A stretch of 64,000 nt of DNA from Acidipropionibacterium timonense (GCF_900605005.1 NZ_LR027558.1:1291674-1355673); one strand, 5' to 3'; shown: positions 17,604 through 27,142, counted from the stretch's first letter. Notes: generated from the letters alone by a model not told the origin. Made by a program: numbers and translations.

Positions 17604-19241
17604 TCAGCCCCGCTTCGCGCGGACGATCTTGGCCTGGTCGATCTCTCCGCGGTTCATCGGCGTGAACTCCTCGTGGCCCGCCAGGAACTTGCCGGCCGAG
17701 GTCTTGAACTGCGCCTTGACCTCCTCGATCCCGGCCGCGGCCTTCTCCTGCACCTCGTCGGGGAACTTGCCGGTCTCCCTGATCGACGACAGGACGTCGG
17801 TCGAGGACTCCAGGTGGTCGAGCATCTCCTTCTCGAACCGCAGGACGTCGTCGACGGGCACGTCGTCGAGCTTGCCGGTCGTGCCGGCCCACACCGAGAT
17901 GACCTGACGCTCCACCGGGTAGGGCGAGAACTGGCCCTGCTTGAGCAACTCCATGAGGCGGGCGCCACGATCGAGCTGACGGCGTGAGGTCTCGTCGAGG
18001 TCGGAGGCGAACATCGCGAAGGCCTGCATGTCGCGGTACTGGGCCAGCGAGATCTTGAGCGTGCCCGAAACCTGCTTCATGGCCTTGACCTGGGCGGCGC
18101 CACCGACACGGGACACCGAGATGCCCACGTCGACGGCCGGCCGCTGGTTGGCGTTGAAGAGGTCGGACTGGAGGAAGATCTGACCGTCCGTGATGGAGAT
18201 GACGTTGGTCGGGATGAAGGCCGAGACGTCGTTCGCCTTGGTCTCGATGATCGGCAGGCCGGTCATCGAGCCGCCACCCAGCTCGTCCGAGAGCTTGGCG
18301 CAGCGCTCGAGGAGGCGGGAGTGGAGGTAGAAGACGTCACCGGGGTAGGCCTCACGGCCCGGCGGACGACGCAGCAGCAGCGACATCGCCCGGTAGGCCT
18401 CGGCCTGCTTGGTGAGGTCGTCGAAGACGATGAGGACGTGCTTGCCCTGGTACATCCAGTGCTGGCCGATGGCCGACCCGGCGTAGGGAGCGATGTACTT
18501 GAAGCCGGCGGGGTCGGAGGCGGGGGCGTGGACGATGGTGGTGTACTCCATCGCGCCGGCCTTCTCGAGGGAGGACCGCACCTCGGCGACCGTCGAGCCC
18601 TTCTGGCCGATGGCCACGTAGATGCAGCGCACCTGCTTCTTCGGGTCACCGGACTTCCAGTTGTCACGCTGGTTGATGATGGTGTCGATGGCGATGGCCG
18701 TCTTGCCGGTCTTGCGGTCACCGATGATGAGCTGACGCTGTCCGCGTCCGATCGGAATCATCGAGTCGATGGCCTTGAGACCGGTCTGCAGCGGCTCGCG
18801 CACCTCCTGGCGGTCCATGACGCCGGCGGCCTGGAGCTCGAGGGCACGGCGTCCCTCGAGACCCTGGATCTCGCCCAGTCCGTCGACCGGGTTGCCCATG
18901 GCGTCGACGACGCGACCGAGGTAGCCCTCGCCCACCGGCACCGAGAGGACCTCTCCGGTACCGCGCACCGTCGAGCCCTCGTCGATGCCCTCGGAGTCGC
19001 CGAGGACGACGACGCCGATCTCGCGCTCGTCGAGGTTGAGCGCGATGCCCATCGTGCCGTTCTCGAACCTCAGCAGCTCGTTCGCCATGACCGAGGGCAG
19101 CCCCTCGACGTGGGCGATGCCGTCACCGGAGGTGACGACGGTGCCGACCTCCTCGCGGGACGCCGCATCGGGTGTGTAGTTCTGGACGAAGGAGTCCAGC
19201 GCGTCGCGGATCTCCTCCGGACGAATCGTCAGTTCCGCCAT
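17604..19241 (-). CDS. atpA: ATP synthase F1 alpha subunit
   Basis: A 545-residue non-catalytic nucleotide-binding subunit of F1. The N-terminal helix [20 protein letters not shown] meets the peripheral stalk. The Walker A is [15 protein letters not shown] near residue 170. [17 protein letters not shown] holds Walker B, and [26 protein letters not shown] is the classic family segment. The start ATG at 19241 is preceded by AAGGAGAGGCA; the longer frame to 19265 lacks a site. There is a 74-base gap to atpH. The length is slightly above E. coli AtpA and similar to other actinobacterial forms. Confidence 0.98.
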   Translation of the reverse strand: MAELTIRPEEIRDALDSFVQNYTPDAASREEVGTVVTSGDGIAHVEGLPSVMANELLRFENGTMGIALNLDEREIGVVVLGDSEGIDEGSTVRGTGEVLSVPVGEGYLGRVVDAMGNPVDGLGEIQGLEGRRALELQAAGVMDRQEVREPLQTGLKAIDSMIPIGRGQRQLIIGDRKTGKTAIAIDTIINQRDNWKSGDPKKQVRCIYVAIGQKGSTVAEVRSSLEKAGAMEYTTIVHAPASDPAGFKYIAPYAGSAIGQHWMYQGKHVLIVFDDLTKQAEAYRAMSLLLRRPPGREAYPGDVFYLHSRLLERCAKLSDELGGGSMTGLPIIETKANDVSAFIPTNVISITDGQIFLQSDLFNANQRPAVDVGISVSRVGGAAQVKAMKQVSGTLKISLAQYRDMQAFAMFASDLDETSRRQLDRGARLMELLKQGQFSPYPVERQVISVWAGTTGKLDDVPVDDVLRFEKEMLDHLESSTDVLSSIRETGKFPDEVQEKAAAGIEEVKAQFKTSAGKFLAGHEEFTPMNRGEIDQAKIVRAKRG

Positions 19242-19315
19242 TGCCTCTCCTTGAGAATCCCTCACCGGGCGACCGGGCCTGTCGGCCGACCCGCCGCGGG
19301 TTGTACCTGTGACAG

Positions 19316-20143
19316 TCAGCCGAGCTCGCGCTTGGCCTGGTCCAGACGGCTCGCGACCGTCCCGTCGATGACCTCGTCGCCGACCTCCACCTTGGCGCCA
19401 CCCAGGACCCTGGGATCGACGACCTCCTGGAGGGTCACGGTGCGACCGGTGATCCGCTCGATCTGCTCGCGCATCTGCTGACGCTGCTGGTCGGTGAGCG
19501 AGCGTGCCGTCGTGACGACGGCCAGCGCGCGTCCTCGCAGCTGGGCGGCCAGATCGAGATAACCGGCCATGGTGCCGTCGAAGGTGCGGTCCATGGCCCG
19601 CACGGCGCGACAGGCAAGGATCGTCGACTCCTCCTGGACCCGTCCGGCCAGCAGACCGGCGACCAGTCCCATCCGATCGGACAGCGACCGCTCGTGGCCG
19701 CCGATAGCCACCTGCAACTGCGGGTCACCGGCCACCGTCCGGCGGAACCGGAACAGTTCGTCCTCGACGTCGTCGAGGTGCTCGCTGGCCTGGGCCTGCA
19801 GCAGCACCGCACGGACACCCTGACGCTCCAGCGCCCTGGGCATGGATCCGGCACTGGCCCAGCGACGACCCACCGCGTCGTCGACGATGGCCAGGGCGTC
19901 GTGGCCCAGGCGTCCGTCGAGCAGGTGGTGCACCAGGCCGCGGCGCGCCTCGACCGGTGTGCCGGGGTCGGTCACCGCCCGGCGCAGCGCCGAGTTCGCA
20001 CCGAGCAGGTCGACGACCTGGAAGAGGTCATCGGCCAGGCTCGTGCTGGCCCTCGTCCGATCGAGCAGGCCGTCGAGGTCGGCGGCCTTCGAGGTGAGCT
20101 CACCGGAGGCGGTCGACGCCGCTGGATCCATCTGCTGACTCAT
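19316..20143 (-). CDS. atpH: ATP synthase F1 delta subunit
   Basis: A 275-residue delta (OSCP) subunit that joins the peripheral stalk to the top of F1. It is longer than the roughly 180-residue proteobacterial form, as is usual in actinobacteria. The C-terminal OSCP signature is present ([47 protein letters not shown], about residues 205-252 in sequence). Its ATG overlaps the atpF stop as ATGA. In mycobacteria delta is fused to an extra b-type segment; here atpF and atpH are separate proteins, and the N-terminal 90 residues are ordinary delta helical bundle. Confidence 0.95.
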   Translation of the reverse strand: MSQQMDPAASTASGELTSKAADLDGLLDRTRASTSLADDLFQVVDLLGANSALRRAVTDPGTPVEARRGLVHHLLDGRLGHDALAIVDDAVGRRWASAGSMPRALERQGVRAVLLQAQASEHLDDVEDELFRFRRTVAGDPQLQVAIGGHERSLSDRMGLVAGLLAGRVQEESTILACRAVRAMDRTFDGTMAGYLDLAAQLRGRALAVVTTARSLTDQQRQQMREQIERITGRTVTLQEVVDPRVLGGAKVEVGDEVIDGTVASRLDQAKRELG

Positions 20144-20721
20144 GCCGGGTCCACCGCCCGGGTCTGCTCGGCGACTGCCTGCCCGTGGCTCGGCTGCTCG
20201 GCCAGTTCGGCGAGGAACCGGTCGACGGTGGCGCGCACGCGGTCGTCGTCATCCAGGGACTCCCCGACGATGCGCCCGGCCAGGGTCGTGGCCAGCCCGC
20301 CGATCTCCTTGCGGAGCTGGGCGACCGCCTGATCGCGCTGGGCGGCGATCTGGGTGCTGGCGTTCGCCGTGATGCGCGAGGCCTCGGACTGTGCCTGGGA
20401 CCTCATCTCGGAGATGATCTGGGCACCCTGGGTCTTGGCGTCCTCACGGATCTTCGCAGCCTCCTCGCGAGCTCCGGCGAGCTGCGCGCGGTACTGCTCG
20501 AGCGCCGCCTTGGCCTCGGCCTGGGCCTTCTCGGCACGCTCGATGCCACCCTGGATGGTCTCGGTCCGCTCGTGGTACAGCGTCTCGAAACGCGGCACGA
20601 CGAACTTCGCACACCCCCAGGTCAGCAGGAGGATGAGGATGATGCCGACAATGATCTCGATGGGGTGCTCGGGCGCCAGGGGCCCGAGATCCACCAGCAG
20701 TGCGGCAAGTGGCGCAGCCAT
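20140..20721 (-). CDS. atpF: ATP synthase Fo b subunit
   Basis: A 193-residue peripheral-stalk subunit. One transmembrane helix (EIIVGIILILLLTWGCAKFVV, about residues 22-42) is followed by a long Ala/Glu/Arg-rich amphipathic helix from residue 45 to the end, which dimerises along F1. The start ATG at 20721 lies 8 bases after the atpE stop; the upstream frame is a shadow of atpE. Only one b-type gene is seen, so b2 is probably a homodimer. It overlaps atpH by 4 bases. Confidence 0.95.
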   Translation of the reverse strand: MAAPLAALLVDLGPLAPEHPIEIIVGIILILLLTWGCAKFVVPRFETLYHERTETIQGGIERAEKAQAEAKAALEQYRAQLAGAREEAAKIREDAKTQGAQIISEMRSQAQSEASRITANASTQIAAQRDQAVAQLRKEIGGLATTLAGRIVGESLDDDDRVRATVDRFLAELAEQPSHGQAVAEQTRAVDPA

Positions 20722-20729
20722 GGCGCCAC

Positions 20730-20951
20730 TCACTTCGCGACGAAGGCCAGGACGAAGCCGAACAGGGCCAGGGCCTCGACCACGGCGAAGCCAATGAACG
20801 CGGTCGACATCATCGCCGGCTTGGCCTCGGGCTGACGGGCCGTGCCGTTGATGACGGCGGCGAAGATCCACGCGACGCCGAGCGCCGGGCCGAGCGTGGC
20901 CAAGCCGTAGCCGAGCACGTTGAGCGAGCCACCGATGAGCATGGGAACCAT
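20730..20951 (-). CDS. atpE: ATP synthase Fo c subunit
   Basis: A 73-residue hairpin of two transmembrane helices forming the rotor ring. The polar loop is ARQPEAKP (residues 38-45). The ion-carrying carboxylate is Glu59 in FAVVEALALFG. There is no Gln at the sodium-ligand position of helix 1 (GPALGVAWIFAAV) and no Na+-type pattern, so proton coupling is inferred. The start ATG follows GGAAGGACAACCCC. It is flanked by atpB 81 bases upstream and atpF 8 bases downstream; the larger atpB gap is usual, as c is made in excess. Confidence 0.96.
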   Translation of the reverse strand: MVPMLIGGSLNVLGYGLATLGPALGVAWIFAAVINGTARQPEAKPAMMSTAFIGFAVVEALALFGFVLAFVAK

Positions 20952-21032
20952 GGGGTTGTCCTTCCGGATCGTGCCCCGGGCGGGGCGTTGTGTCTTCGTC
21001 GCTCCCGGGCGGGACCGACGAGGTCTAGTGGG

Positions 21033-21812
21033 TCAGTGGTCCGTCGAGATCGACGAGGCCACGTACTGGGCCGACAGCACCGTGAAGACGTAGGCCTGGA
21101 GGAAGCCGACGAACAACTCGAGCGCGAAGAGGGCGAAGCTGAAGAGCACCGAGACGGCGCCCGTGACGTTGTAGAACGGGTTGCCCGAGTAGGTGAGGAG
21201 GAACCCGCCCCCGACGACGAAGATCATGATGATGAGGTGCCCGGCGAACATGTTCGCGAAGAGTCGCAGGGACAGCGTCAGCGGCCGGGTGATGAACGTC
21301 GAGAGGAACTCGAGCGGGATGATGAGCCACCACAGGTACCACGGCACGCCCTTGGGCAGGACGGCCGACAGGAAGTACCGGGGACCCTGGGCCTTGAGAC
21401 CGGCGATGATGTAGACGAACCACGTGACGATGGCCAGTCCGTAGACGTATCCCACGTGCGAGAAGGTCGGGAACATGAAGAGGAAGAGCTCGCCGAACCA
21501 GTTGTTGATGAGCACGAAGCTGAAGAGCGCCAGGAGGTAGGGCATCCACTTGACGAAGTCGTGTCCGATGACGTCGCGCACCAGCGTGTTGCGCACGAAG
21601 TTGTACACGTACTCGGCGGCGACCTGGCGCTTGCCGGGGACGACCTTGAGGGAGTGGCTCATCCACAACCACAGACCGATGACGAGGACCGCGGCGATGA
21701 CCATCTGCCAGAAGGTCTTGTCCATCCAGGAGACCCCGAAGGTCCCCGGGAACTGGAAGTCCTTGAGTCCCGGCGCCTCGTACTCGAGGGGTACCACCAG
21801 AGCGTGGGTCAC
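21033..21812 (-). CDS. atpB: ATP synthase Fo a subunit
   Basis: A 259-residue membrane stator subunit providing the proton half-channels. The key helix contains SLRLFANMFAGHLII near residues 180-194, with the essential Arg in SLRLF. The last helices carry LFALELFVGFLQAYVFTVL with the conserved Glu and Gln. About five to six membrane spans are visible. Start GTG 21812 overlaps the preceding small gene (GTGA) and has GGAGGACAA ahead. It is the first structural Fo gene of the operon in the usual B-E-F-H-A-G-D-C order. Confidence 0.96.
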   Translation of the reverse strand: MTHALVVPLEYEAPGLKDFQFPGTFGVSWMDKTFWQMVIAAVLVIGLWLWMSHSLKVVPGKRQVAAEYVYNFVRNTLVRDVIGHDFVKWMPYLLALFSFVLINNWFGELFLFMFPTFSHVGYVYGLAIVTWFVYIIAGLKAQGPRYFLSAVLPKGVPWYLWWLIIPLEFLSTFITRPLTLSLRLFANMFAGHLIIMIFVVGGGFLLTYSGNPFYNVTGAVSVLFSFALFALELFVGFLQAYVFTVLSAQYVASSISTDH

Positions 21813-22069
21813 TTGTCCTCCTGGTTCTTTCCGGACGCCGGATCGGCCGACCCGTATCTCTTGACGATGAGGTAGACGCTGAGGGCGAGCCCGATGATCA
21901 TGCCCACCGGCAGCAGCCACGACTGGTGCAACCACCGGTCGAGGAGCCAGCCGATGCCACCGTAGAACAGCAGACCGGCCAGCACGTAGCTGAGCACACC
22001 CATACCGTCCTCGGACCGAGCCGCCCCAGTGCGGTCCGGGCCCGGTGACGGTGCTCTGTCGTCGTCCAT
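21809..22069 (-). CDS. AtpZ/AtpI-like small membrane protein
   Basis: An 86-residue protein with two transmembrane helices: GVLSYVLAGLLFYGGIGWLLD (about residues 24-44) and WLLPVGMIIGLALSVYLIV (about 51-69). The GWLLD turn is typical of AtpZ/AtpI-type proteins at the head of atp operons, implicated in c-ring assembly or cation transport. Two starts are possible. ATG 22069 has a TAGGCT box ten bases ahead, suggesting an internal promoter. GTG 22114 overlaps the preceding stop and would add 15 residues. I list the shorter form. It couples to atpB by GTGA. Confidence 0.75.
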   Translation of the reverse strand: MDDDRAPSPGPDRTGAARSEDGMGVLSYVLAGLLFYGGIGWLLDRWLHQSWLLPVGMIIGLALSVYLIVKRYGSADPASGKNQEDK

Positions 22070-22110
22070 CTCGGGCCGTAGCCTATCAGCGAGGACCCCT
22101 GTCGCGCTCG

Positions 22111-22569
22111 TCACCGCACACCCCGCTCGTAGATGGGGCTGTGCTCACGACGGGCGGTGACGATGACACCGACGGTCCAGGCCAGGGCCGGGACGACGAC
22201 CCCGAGGCCGACCGATGTGCGATCGAGGCCGTGGTCTGCCCGGAGCAGGTCGGCGACGATGCCGAGCGCGGTCACCTGGACGAGGAAGAGAGCCATCGCC
22301 GGCACGAAGGACTCGATCCGGGCCAGGAGGTGCACCGACCGTCCCGCGGCCAGGAAGGTCACGGCCACGCCGGCGCCGAGGAGCGCACCCAGCAGGCCGG
22401 CCGTCCCCTGCCACACGGTGAGGGCGACGACGTCGGCCACCGCTGCGGCACCGGCCCAGACGAGGGCGCGTCGGTAGAGGGTTCGCAGGACGAGTGAGGT
22501 CAACGGGGTCGACGCGCTCTCGTCGGGCCGACCGTCGTCAGGTCGCGTCACGGCCATCACCATGGTCAT
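22111..22569 (-). CDS. atpI: AtpI-like membrane protein at the head of the atp operon
   Basis: A 152-residue protein with four predicted helices: LVWAGAAAVADVVALTVW, LLGALLGAGVAVTFLAAG, SFVPAMALFLVQVTALGIV and GLGVVVPALAWTVGVIVTA. It has the layout and position of ATP synthase protein I, which helps assemble the c ring. Sequence similarity in this family is low, so the call rests mainly on topology and context. The start ATG at 22569 follows GGGGGAGGAACC with a long spacer; two more in-frame starts lie within the next 18 bases. It opens the operon, 42 bases after a CRP-like site. Confidence 0.7.
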   Translation of the reverse strand: MTMVMAVTRPDDGRPDESASTPLTSLVLRTLYRRALVWAGAAAVADVVALTVWQGTAGLLGALLGAGVAVTFLAAGRSVHLLARIESFVPAMALFLVQVTALGIVADLLRADHGLDRTSVGLGVVVPALAWTVGVIVTARREHSPIYERGVR

Positions 22570-22610
22570 ATGCGCTGGTTCCTCCCCCGGGCTCCGCCTC
22601 CGTGCGTGCT

Positions 22611-22626
22611 TGTGAAAAATAGCACA
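22611..22626 (-). promoter_or_regulatory. CRP/GlxR-like operator upstream of the atp operon
   Basis: The plus strand reads TGTGAAAAATAGCACA, matching TGTGA-N6-TCACA at nine of ten half-site bases. It lies in an unusually A/T-rich patch 42 bases before atpI. The minus strand TGCTATTTT within it resembles an extended -10, so binding may block or reposition RNA polymerase. Confidence 0.6.
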
Positions 22627-22650
22627 AAGGACGGCGGGGTCGCCAATCGG

Positions 22651-23769
22651 TCACAGCTGTCTGCGTGCCGCCCGGCGTGCCGGCACCCTCGAGTTGGCCA
22701 CCGTGAGGACGATGCACAGGACGACGGCGCCGGCCACCGCACCGATGACCCACCACCGTTGGACCAACCCGATGCCGACCGTCCCGAAGGAGAGCACGGC
22801 CGTCCACAGGTACATGAGCAGGACGGCCCGCACGTGGGAGTGACCGCGCTGGAGCAGCCTGTGGTGGAGGTGCTGCTTGTCGGCGACGAAGAACCACGTG
22901 CCGTGCCAGGTGCGTCGGACGTAGCCCATGACGAGGTCGAGCAGGGGGATGGCCATGACCATGAGCGGCATGACGATCGGCAGGTACGCCGGGACGAGGC
23001 CACCGTTGCGTGCCGTGAGGACCGTCGAGTCGATCTGTCCGGTGAGCGAGATGGTCGACGTGGCCAGGAGGAAGCCCAGTAGCAGGGCACCCGAGTCGCC
23101 CATGAACATCCTTGCCGGGTGCCAGTTGTGCGGCAGGAAACCCAGACAGGCGCCGGCGGTGACCGCCGTGATGAGGCTGGCGGTCGTCGCCACGACGAGA
23201 TCCTGCTCGTGGGCGAGCAGGTAGGTGTACGAGAAGAAGGCCAGGGCGCCGACGGCGACCACCCCGGCGGCCAGGCCGTCGAGTCCGTCGACGAAGTTCA
23301 CCGCATTGGCGCACAGGACGATGAAGAAGACGGTGACGAGGATCGACGTCGCTGTTCCCAGGGCGATGATGGAGTTCGGCAGGGGGATCCAGAACATCCG
23401 CACTCCCCCGGTGACGGCGATGCCGGCAGCGAGCACCTGACCGGCGGCCTTGGCCAGGGCGGGCAGGTCGAGGAGGTCGTCGATGACGCCGACGGCACAG
23501 ATGACGGCCCCGGCCAGGCAGATCGTCAGGGCGTCGTCGCTGACGACGGGGTGGCGTCCCAGGAAGGGCAGGTTGCGGGCCAGCAGGCAGGCCAGGAGCA
23601 GCCCGCCGAGCATCGCCGGACCTCCGAAGTACGGGATGGGGACGGTGTGGACGTCCCTGGCGCGCACCTTGGCCACGGCCCCCCAGCGCAGCGCGAGTTG
23701 ACGACATCCCCCCGCCAGGAGGTATGTCGTCAGACCCGCGGTCATCATGACCAGGAGGTATTCGCGCAT
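22651..23769 (-). CDS. wecA: undecaprenyl-phosphate sugar-1-phosphate transferase (WecA/MraY family)
   Basis: A 372-residue polytopic membrane enzyme that transfers a sugar-1-phosphate, probably GlcNAc-1-P, to a polyprenyl phosphate to start cell-wall polymer linkage. Family motifs are present: VHTVPIPYFGGPAMLGG near residue 40, GVIDDLLDLPALAK near 93, NAVNFVDGLDGLAAG near 155, RMFMGDSGALLLGF near 220, and the cytoplasmic His loop KQHLHHRLLQRGHSH near 302. About ten or eleven helices are visible. Its ATG shares a base with the upstream stop (TGATG). Mycobacteria keep the orthologue (rfe, Rv1302) between sua5 and the atp operon. Confidence 0.92.
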   Translation of the reverse strand: MREYLLVMMTAGLTTYLLAGGCRQLALRWGAVAKVRARDVHTVPIPYFGGPAMLGGLLLACLLARNLPFLGRHPVVSDDALTICLAGAVICAVGVIDDLLDLPALAKAAGQVLAAGIAVTGGVRMFWIPLPNSIIALGTATSILVTVFFIVLCANAVNFVDGLDGLAAGVVAVGALAFFSYTYLLAHEQDLVVATTASLITAVTAGACLGFLPHNWHPARMFMGDSGALLLGFLLATSTISLTGQIDSTVLTARNGGLVPAYLPIVMPLMVMAIPLLDLVMGYVRRTWHGTWFFVADKQHLHHRLLQRGHSHVRAVLLMYLWTAVLSFGTVGIGLVQRWWVIGAVAGAVVLCIVLTVANSRVPARRAARRQL

Positions 23770-24539
23770 CAGGAGGTCGGGTCGGTTCCGTTCTCGACGG
23801 GCTCGGGGTCCGCCGGCTGCGGGTCGGCAGGTTCCGGCTCGGGCTCGGGATCGGGCTCGGGCAGCCCCACCACCGCCGGTGCGATGCGGTGGATCTCATC
23901 GAGGCTCAACGCCCCTTGTCGCAGCACCTTCCCGTCGCTCGTCGAGGCGAAGTCGATGATCGTCGAGGGCTCGCCGATCCGGCTCTGGCCGCCGTCGAGG
24001 TAGACGGCCACCTCGACTCCCAGCTGCTCGGTGGCCTCGGCCACCGTGAGCGCCGGGGGACGGCCGGACTTGTTGGCGCTGCTCACCGCGAGCGGACCGG
24101 TGAGACGCAGCAGCTCGCGGGTGGCGTCCTGGTCGGGAACCCGCACGGCGATGGTGCCGTGGGTCTCCCCCAGGTCCATCGTCAGCGACTCCTGGGCACG
24201 TAGGACGAGGGTGAGGCCGCCGGGCCAGAACTCCTCGGCGAGGTCGTGGGCCGCCTGTGGGACCGCGTCACACAGGGCCGGCAGCACGGCGGCGTCACCG
24301 ACGAGCACTGGCGGGGGCATGTCACGCCCGCGCTCCTTCGTGTTGAGGAGCCTCTGCACTGCCAGCGGGTCGAGCGCATCGGCGCCGATGCCGTACACGG
24401 TGTCGGTCGGCAGGACGATGCACTCCCCCTCGCCGACGGCCTCGGCTGCACGCTCGAGGGCCACGGTTCGGGTGGTGGGGTCGGTGACGTCGAGGACGAC
24501 CGGGGTCGTGGCCTCGTCGACGGTCTGGTCGGGGTCCAT
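23769..24539 (-). CDS. threonylcarbamoyl-AMP synthase (Sua5/YrdC/YwlC family)
   Basis: A 256-residue enzyme that makes threonylcarbamoyl-AMP from Thr, bicarbonate and ATP for the t6A37 modification of ANN-decoding tRNAs. The YrdC fold is clear: GECIVLPTDTVYGIGADAL at about residues 38-56, ERGRDMPPPVLVGD near 70, FWPGGLTLVLRA near 105, TIAVRVPD near 129 and GPLAVSSANKSGRPP near 147. After the domain comes a repeated tail of PEP/PADP units from about residue 228. Start ATG 24539 follows AAGGATGGGAACC. It lies between prmC and wecA in one direction. Confidence 0.92.
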   Translation of the reverse strand: MDPDQTVDEATTPVVLDVTDPTTRTVALERAAEAVGEGECIVLPTDTVYGIGADALDPLAVQRLLNTKERGRDMPPPVLVGDAAVLPALCDAVPQAAHDLAEEFWPGGLTLVLRAQESLTMDLGETHGTIAVRVPDQDATRELLRLTGPLAVSSANKSGRPPALTVAEATEQLGVEVAVYLDGGQSRIGEPSTIIDFASTSDGKVLRQGALSLDEIHRIAPAVVGLPEPDPEPEPEPADPQPADPEPVENGTDPTS

Positions 24540-24646
24540 GGTTCCCATCCTTGCATCCTTGGGCCGACCACGCCTGATCGACCATCTCGCGGCTCCCGGC
24601 GGGAGCCCGATCCCCAGGACCGGGGCAGCCCGAGCCGGACCGCGGT

Positions 24647-25492
24647 TCAGCGCTCGGGAGACCGAGCCGTGACGTACCGCGGTCGCCCGGTGAGATCGTC
24701 GTGGTCGACGACGTCGACCCAGCCCGCACCGCCGAGCAGCTCGTCGATCGCCGCCCGATGTCCCTCGTCGTGCTCGAGGACGAGCAGACCACCGGGGCGC
24801 AGCAGATCGGCCGCATGGTCGACGAGGGGTCGGATGAGCTCGAGCCCGTCCTCGCCACCGAAGAGGGCCACCGCCGGCTCGTGCGCCAGGACGTCCTGCG
24901 GCATGCGGGCCGCCGCACCGGTCGGCAGGTAGGGCGGATTGCTCACGACGACGTCGACGCCGACCAGCTGCGGCTCGACGAGGGCGTCCCCGGCGATGAC
25001 CTCGACGCCGGTTCCGGCGAGGTTGCGCCGGGCCCATTCCAGGGCTCGCGGGTCCAGTTCGACGGCGACGACACGGCTGGCGGGCACCTCGGTGGCCACC
25101 GCCAGGGCGATGGCACCGGACCCGGTGCACAGGTCGACGACGAGCGGGCTGTCGCCCTGCCGAGCTCGCCGTGCCGCTTCCTCGATGGCCGCCCCGGCGA
25201 CGAGCTCGGTCTCCATCCTCGGTACGAGGACGCCCGGGCCGACCGCCAGCCGAAGACCCCGGAACCAGGCCTCGCCGACGAGGTACTGGGCCGGTTCCCC
25301 GCCAGCCCGACGATCGAGCAACTCGTGGTAGTGGTCGATCTGCGCGTCGGTGGGCTCGGGGGCCAGCAGCAGGCGGTTCGGGGAGACGCCGAGCACATGG
25401 CACAGCAGGAGACGGGCGTCGGCGGCCGGGCTCGAGACCCCGCAGGTCGACAGGCGGCGCACCCCGCGGGCCAGGGTCGAGGAGGTCGTCAC
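24647..25492 (-). CDS. prmC: release factor glutamine methyltransferase
   Basis: A 281-residue S-adenosylmethionine-dependent methyltransferase that methylates the Gln of the GGQ motif in release factors. The N-terminal helical domain is followed by [17 protein letters not shown], the AdoMet-binding loop (about residues 115-131). [17 protein letters not shown] comes next, then the catalytic VVSNPPYLP near residue 187. Start GTG 25492 overlaps the prfA stop (GTGA), so enzyme and substrate are translationally coupled. Length and order match other actinobacteria. Confidence 0.94.
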   Translation of the reverse strand: MTTSSTLARGVRRLSTCGVSSPAADARLLLCHVLGVSPNRLLLAPEPTDAQIDHYHELLDRRAGGEPAQYLVGEAWFRGLRLAVGPGVLVPRMETELVAGAAIEEAARRARQGDSPLVVDLCTGSGAIALAVATEVPASRVVAVELDPRALEWARRNLAGTGVEVIAGDALVEPQLVGVDVVVSNPPYLPTGAAARMPQDVLAHEPAVALFGGEDGLELIRPLVDHAADLLRPGGLLVLEHDEGHRAAIDELLGGAGWVDVVDHDDLTGRPRYVTARSPER

Positions 25493-26610
25493 GAAGCGGC
25501 CCCGTCCGACATCGGGGTCCCGGGGACGCCGGCCATCCGTTGGGCCAGGTCGGCCCGGTGGAGGGCCTCGAAGAGCTCCTCGAGGTGACCGTCGAGGACG
25601 GCGTCGAGCCGGCGGGTCTTGAACCCGATCCGGTGATCGGTGAGGCGGTTCTCGGGGAAGTTGTAGGTGCGGATGCGCGCCGACCGGTCGACCGTGCGCA
25701 CCTGTTCGCGACGCAGCTGTCCGGCCTCGTCGGCCGCCTGCTCCGCGGCGAGCGCTGCCAGACGTGCGCGGAGCATGCGCATCGCCTGCTCCTTGTTCTG
25801 CAGCTGGCTGCGTTCGTTCTGGCAGCTCACGACGATCCCCGTCGGCAGGTGGGTGAGCCGGACCGCCGAATCGGTCGTGTTGACCCCCTGGCCGCCGGGA
25901 CCCGACGACCGGAAGACGTCGACCCGCACGTCGGCCGGGTCGAGCTCGACCTGGGCCTCGTCGACGTCGGGCGCGACGAGCACCCCGACCGCCGAGGTGT
26001 GGACCCTCCCCTGGGACTCGGTGATCGGCACCCGCTGCACCCGGTGCACCCCGCCCTCGAACCGCAGGGTGCCGTAGACGGGCCGGTCCGCGGTGCCGGT
26101 GACGGCCAGGACGATGCTGCGGTAGCCGCCGAGGTCGGTCGGTTGCGCGTCGAGGATGCGCACCGTCCACCCCACCGACTCGGCGTACCGCTCGTACATG
26201 CGCACCAGGTCGTGGGCGAAGAGCGCCGACTCCTCTCCCCCCTCCCCCGAGAGGATCTCGACGATGGCGTCCTCTCCGTCGAGCGGGTCCGAGGGCGCCA
26301 GGAGCTCGGTGAGGGCTGCCCGCGCCCGCTCCAACTCGCCGGCGGTCCGCTCCGCCTCGGCCGCGAAGTCGGCGTCGAGCGTGGCCAGGTCCCGGGCGGC
26401 CGACAGGTCCTCGGCCAAGGCGTGGCAGCGATCGGCCACCGACAGGACGTGGCTGAGACGGGCGTGCTCCCGGGAGGTCCGACGCAGGGCCGCGGGATCG
26501 GCGAGGAGGTCGGGTCGGCCGAGCGCGGTCGACAGCTCCTCGTGCCGACGACGCAGGTCGGCAACGGTGGAATCGTCCTCGGGGTCGTGCACCCGATACC
26601 TCTCTTCCAC
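25489..26610 (-). CDS. prfA: peptide chain release factor 1
   Basis: A 373-residue release factor that reads UAA and UAG and triggers peptidyl-tRNA hydrolysis. The catalytic loop is [24 protein letters not shown], with GGQ near residue 241. The stop-codon-recognition PxT tripeptide appears as PIT in [14 protein letters not shown] near residues 190-203; PxT with Val or Ala is more usual. The coiled-coil domain 1 is at residues 10-110. Start ATG 26610 follows GTGGAAGAGAG-type sequence, and a strong terminator separates it from rpmE. Confidence 0.96.
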   Translation of the reverse strand: MEERYRVHDPEDDSTVADLRRRHEELSTALGRPDLLADPAALRRTSREHARLSHVLSVADRCHALAEDLSAARDLATLDADFAAEAERTAGELERARAALTELLAPSDPLDGEDAIVEILSGEGGEESALFAHDLVRMYERYAESVGWTVRILDAQPTDLGGYRSIVLAVTGTADRPVYGTLRFEGGVHRVQRVPITESQGRVHTSAVGVLVAPDVDEAQVELDPADVRVDVFRSSGPGGQGVNTTDSAVRLTHLPTGIVVSCQNERSQLQNKEQAMRMLRARLAALAAEQAADEAGQLRREQVRTVDRSARIRTYNFPENRLTDHRIGFKTRRLDAVLDGHLEELFEALHRADLAQRMAGVPGTPMSDGAAS

Positions 26611-26671
26611 GGACTCATCCTCGCGACGGGCCGGGACCGGCGTCGGTCCCCCGGTGCCCGTCCGGCAACGG

Positions 26672-26707
26672 CGACGACGCCGGGACCCACAGGTCCCGGC
26701 GTCGTCG
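26672..26707 (-). terminator. terminator hairpin after rpmE
   Basis: The arms CGACGACGCCGGGACC and GGTCCCGGCGTCGTCG pair perfectly over 16 bases around CACA. It lies 54 bases after the rpmE stop and 62 bases before the prfA start. Confidence 0.8.
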
Positions 26708-26760
26708 AGGTCAGGGAAGCAGGGCCGACTCGCGTCGGCACCCTGCTCGCAGCAGATCCG

Positions 26761-26982
26761 TCACTTCGCGGCAGCAGCCTTCTTGCCGTAGCGACGCTCG
26801 AACCGGGCGACGCGGCCGCCGGTGTCGAGGATCTTCTGCTTGCCGGTGTAGAAGGGGTGGCAGGCCGAGCACACGTCGGCGCTCATCGTGCCGCCGGGGG
26901 CCGTGCTGCGGGTCGTGAACGTGTTGCCACAGGTGCACACGACCGTGGTCTCGTGGTACTCAGGGTGGACGCCCTGCTTCAT
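26761..26982 (-). CDS. rpmE: ribosomal protein bL31
   Basis: A 73-residue ribosomal protein of the large subunit, bridging to the 30S head. It is the zinc-binding (C+) type: CTCGNTF and [14 protein letters not shown] supply the CxC..CxxC ligands. [13 protein letters not shown] is the basic C-terminal segment. Start ATG 26982 has AAGGAGAACACC ahead; the longer frame is not supported. The gene has its own promoter and terminator, between rho and prfA, the usual actinobacterial order. Confidence 0.97.
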   Translation of the reverse strand: MKQGVHPEYHETTVVCTCGNTFTTRSTAPGGTMSADVCSACHPFYTGKQKILDTGGRVARFERRYGKKAAAAK

Positions 26983-27081
26983 GGTGTTCTCCTTGTGTCG
27001 AAGGTCGCCGGGTCGCCCGGGCATGGGGTGCAGGATCCGTCAGCGACGGCCTGCGTGGGCGTGAACCGGCAGCGCTGGCCA

Positions 27082-27110
27082 ATTGTGCCGCATCCGGGGC
27101 CGTGACACAA
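27082..27110 (-). promoter_or_regulatory. rpmE promoter
   Basis: On the minus strand TTGTGT (27105-27110) and CACAAT (27082-27087) are separated by 17 bases. The -10 context TGCGGCACAATTGG is nearly identical to that upstream of the bL37 gene at 42904. The expected leader is about 90 bases. Confidence 0.5.
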
Positions 27111-27127
27111 ACGCCGACCCCGGATGC
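27090..27127 (-). terminator. hairpin after rho, overlapping the rpmE promoter
   Basis: The arms GCATCCGGGG and CCCCGGATGC pair perfectly over ten bases around an 18-base loop, 16 bases after the rho stop. The structure covers the -35 to -10 region of rpmE, so read-through from rho may affect it. Confidence 0.45.
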
Positions 27128-27142
27128 CGACAGGCCGAGGGC

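Noticed and set aside
19316..20721. Mycobacterial-style fused b-delta subunit
   Set aside because: atpF and atpH are separate genes with an ATGA overlap, and atpH has no extra membrane-linked b segment.
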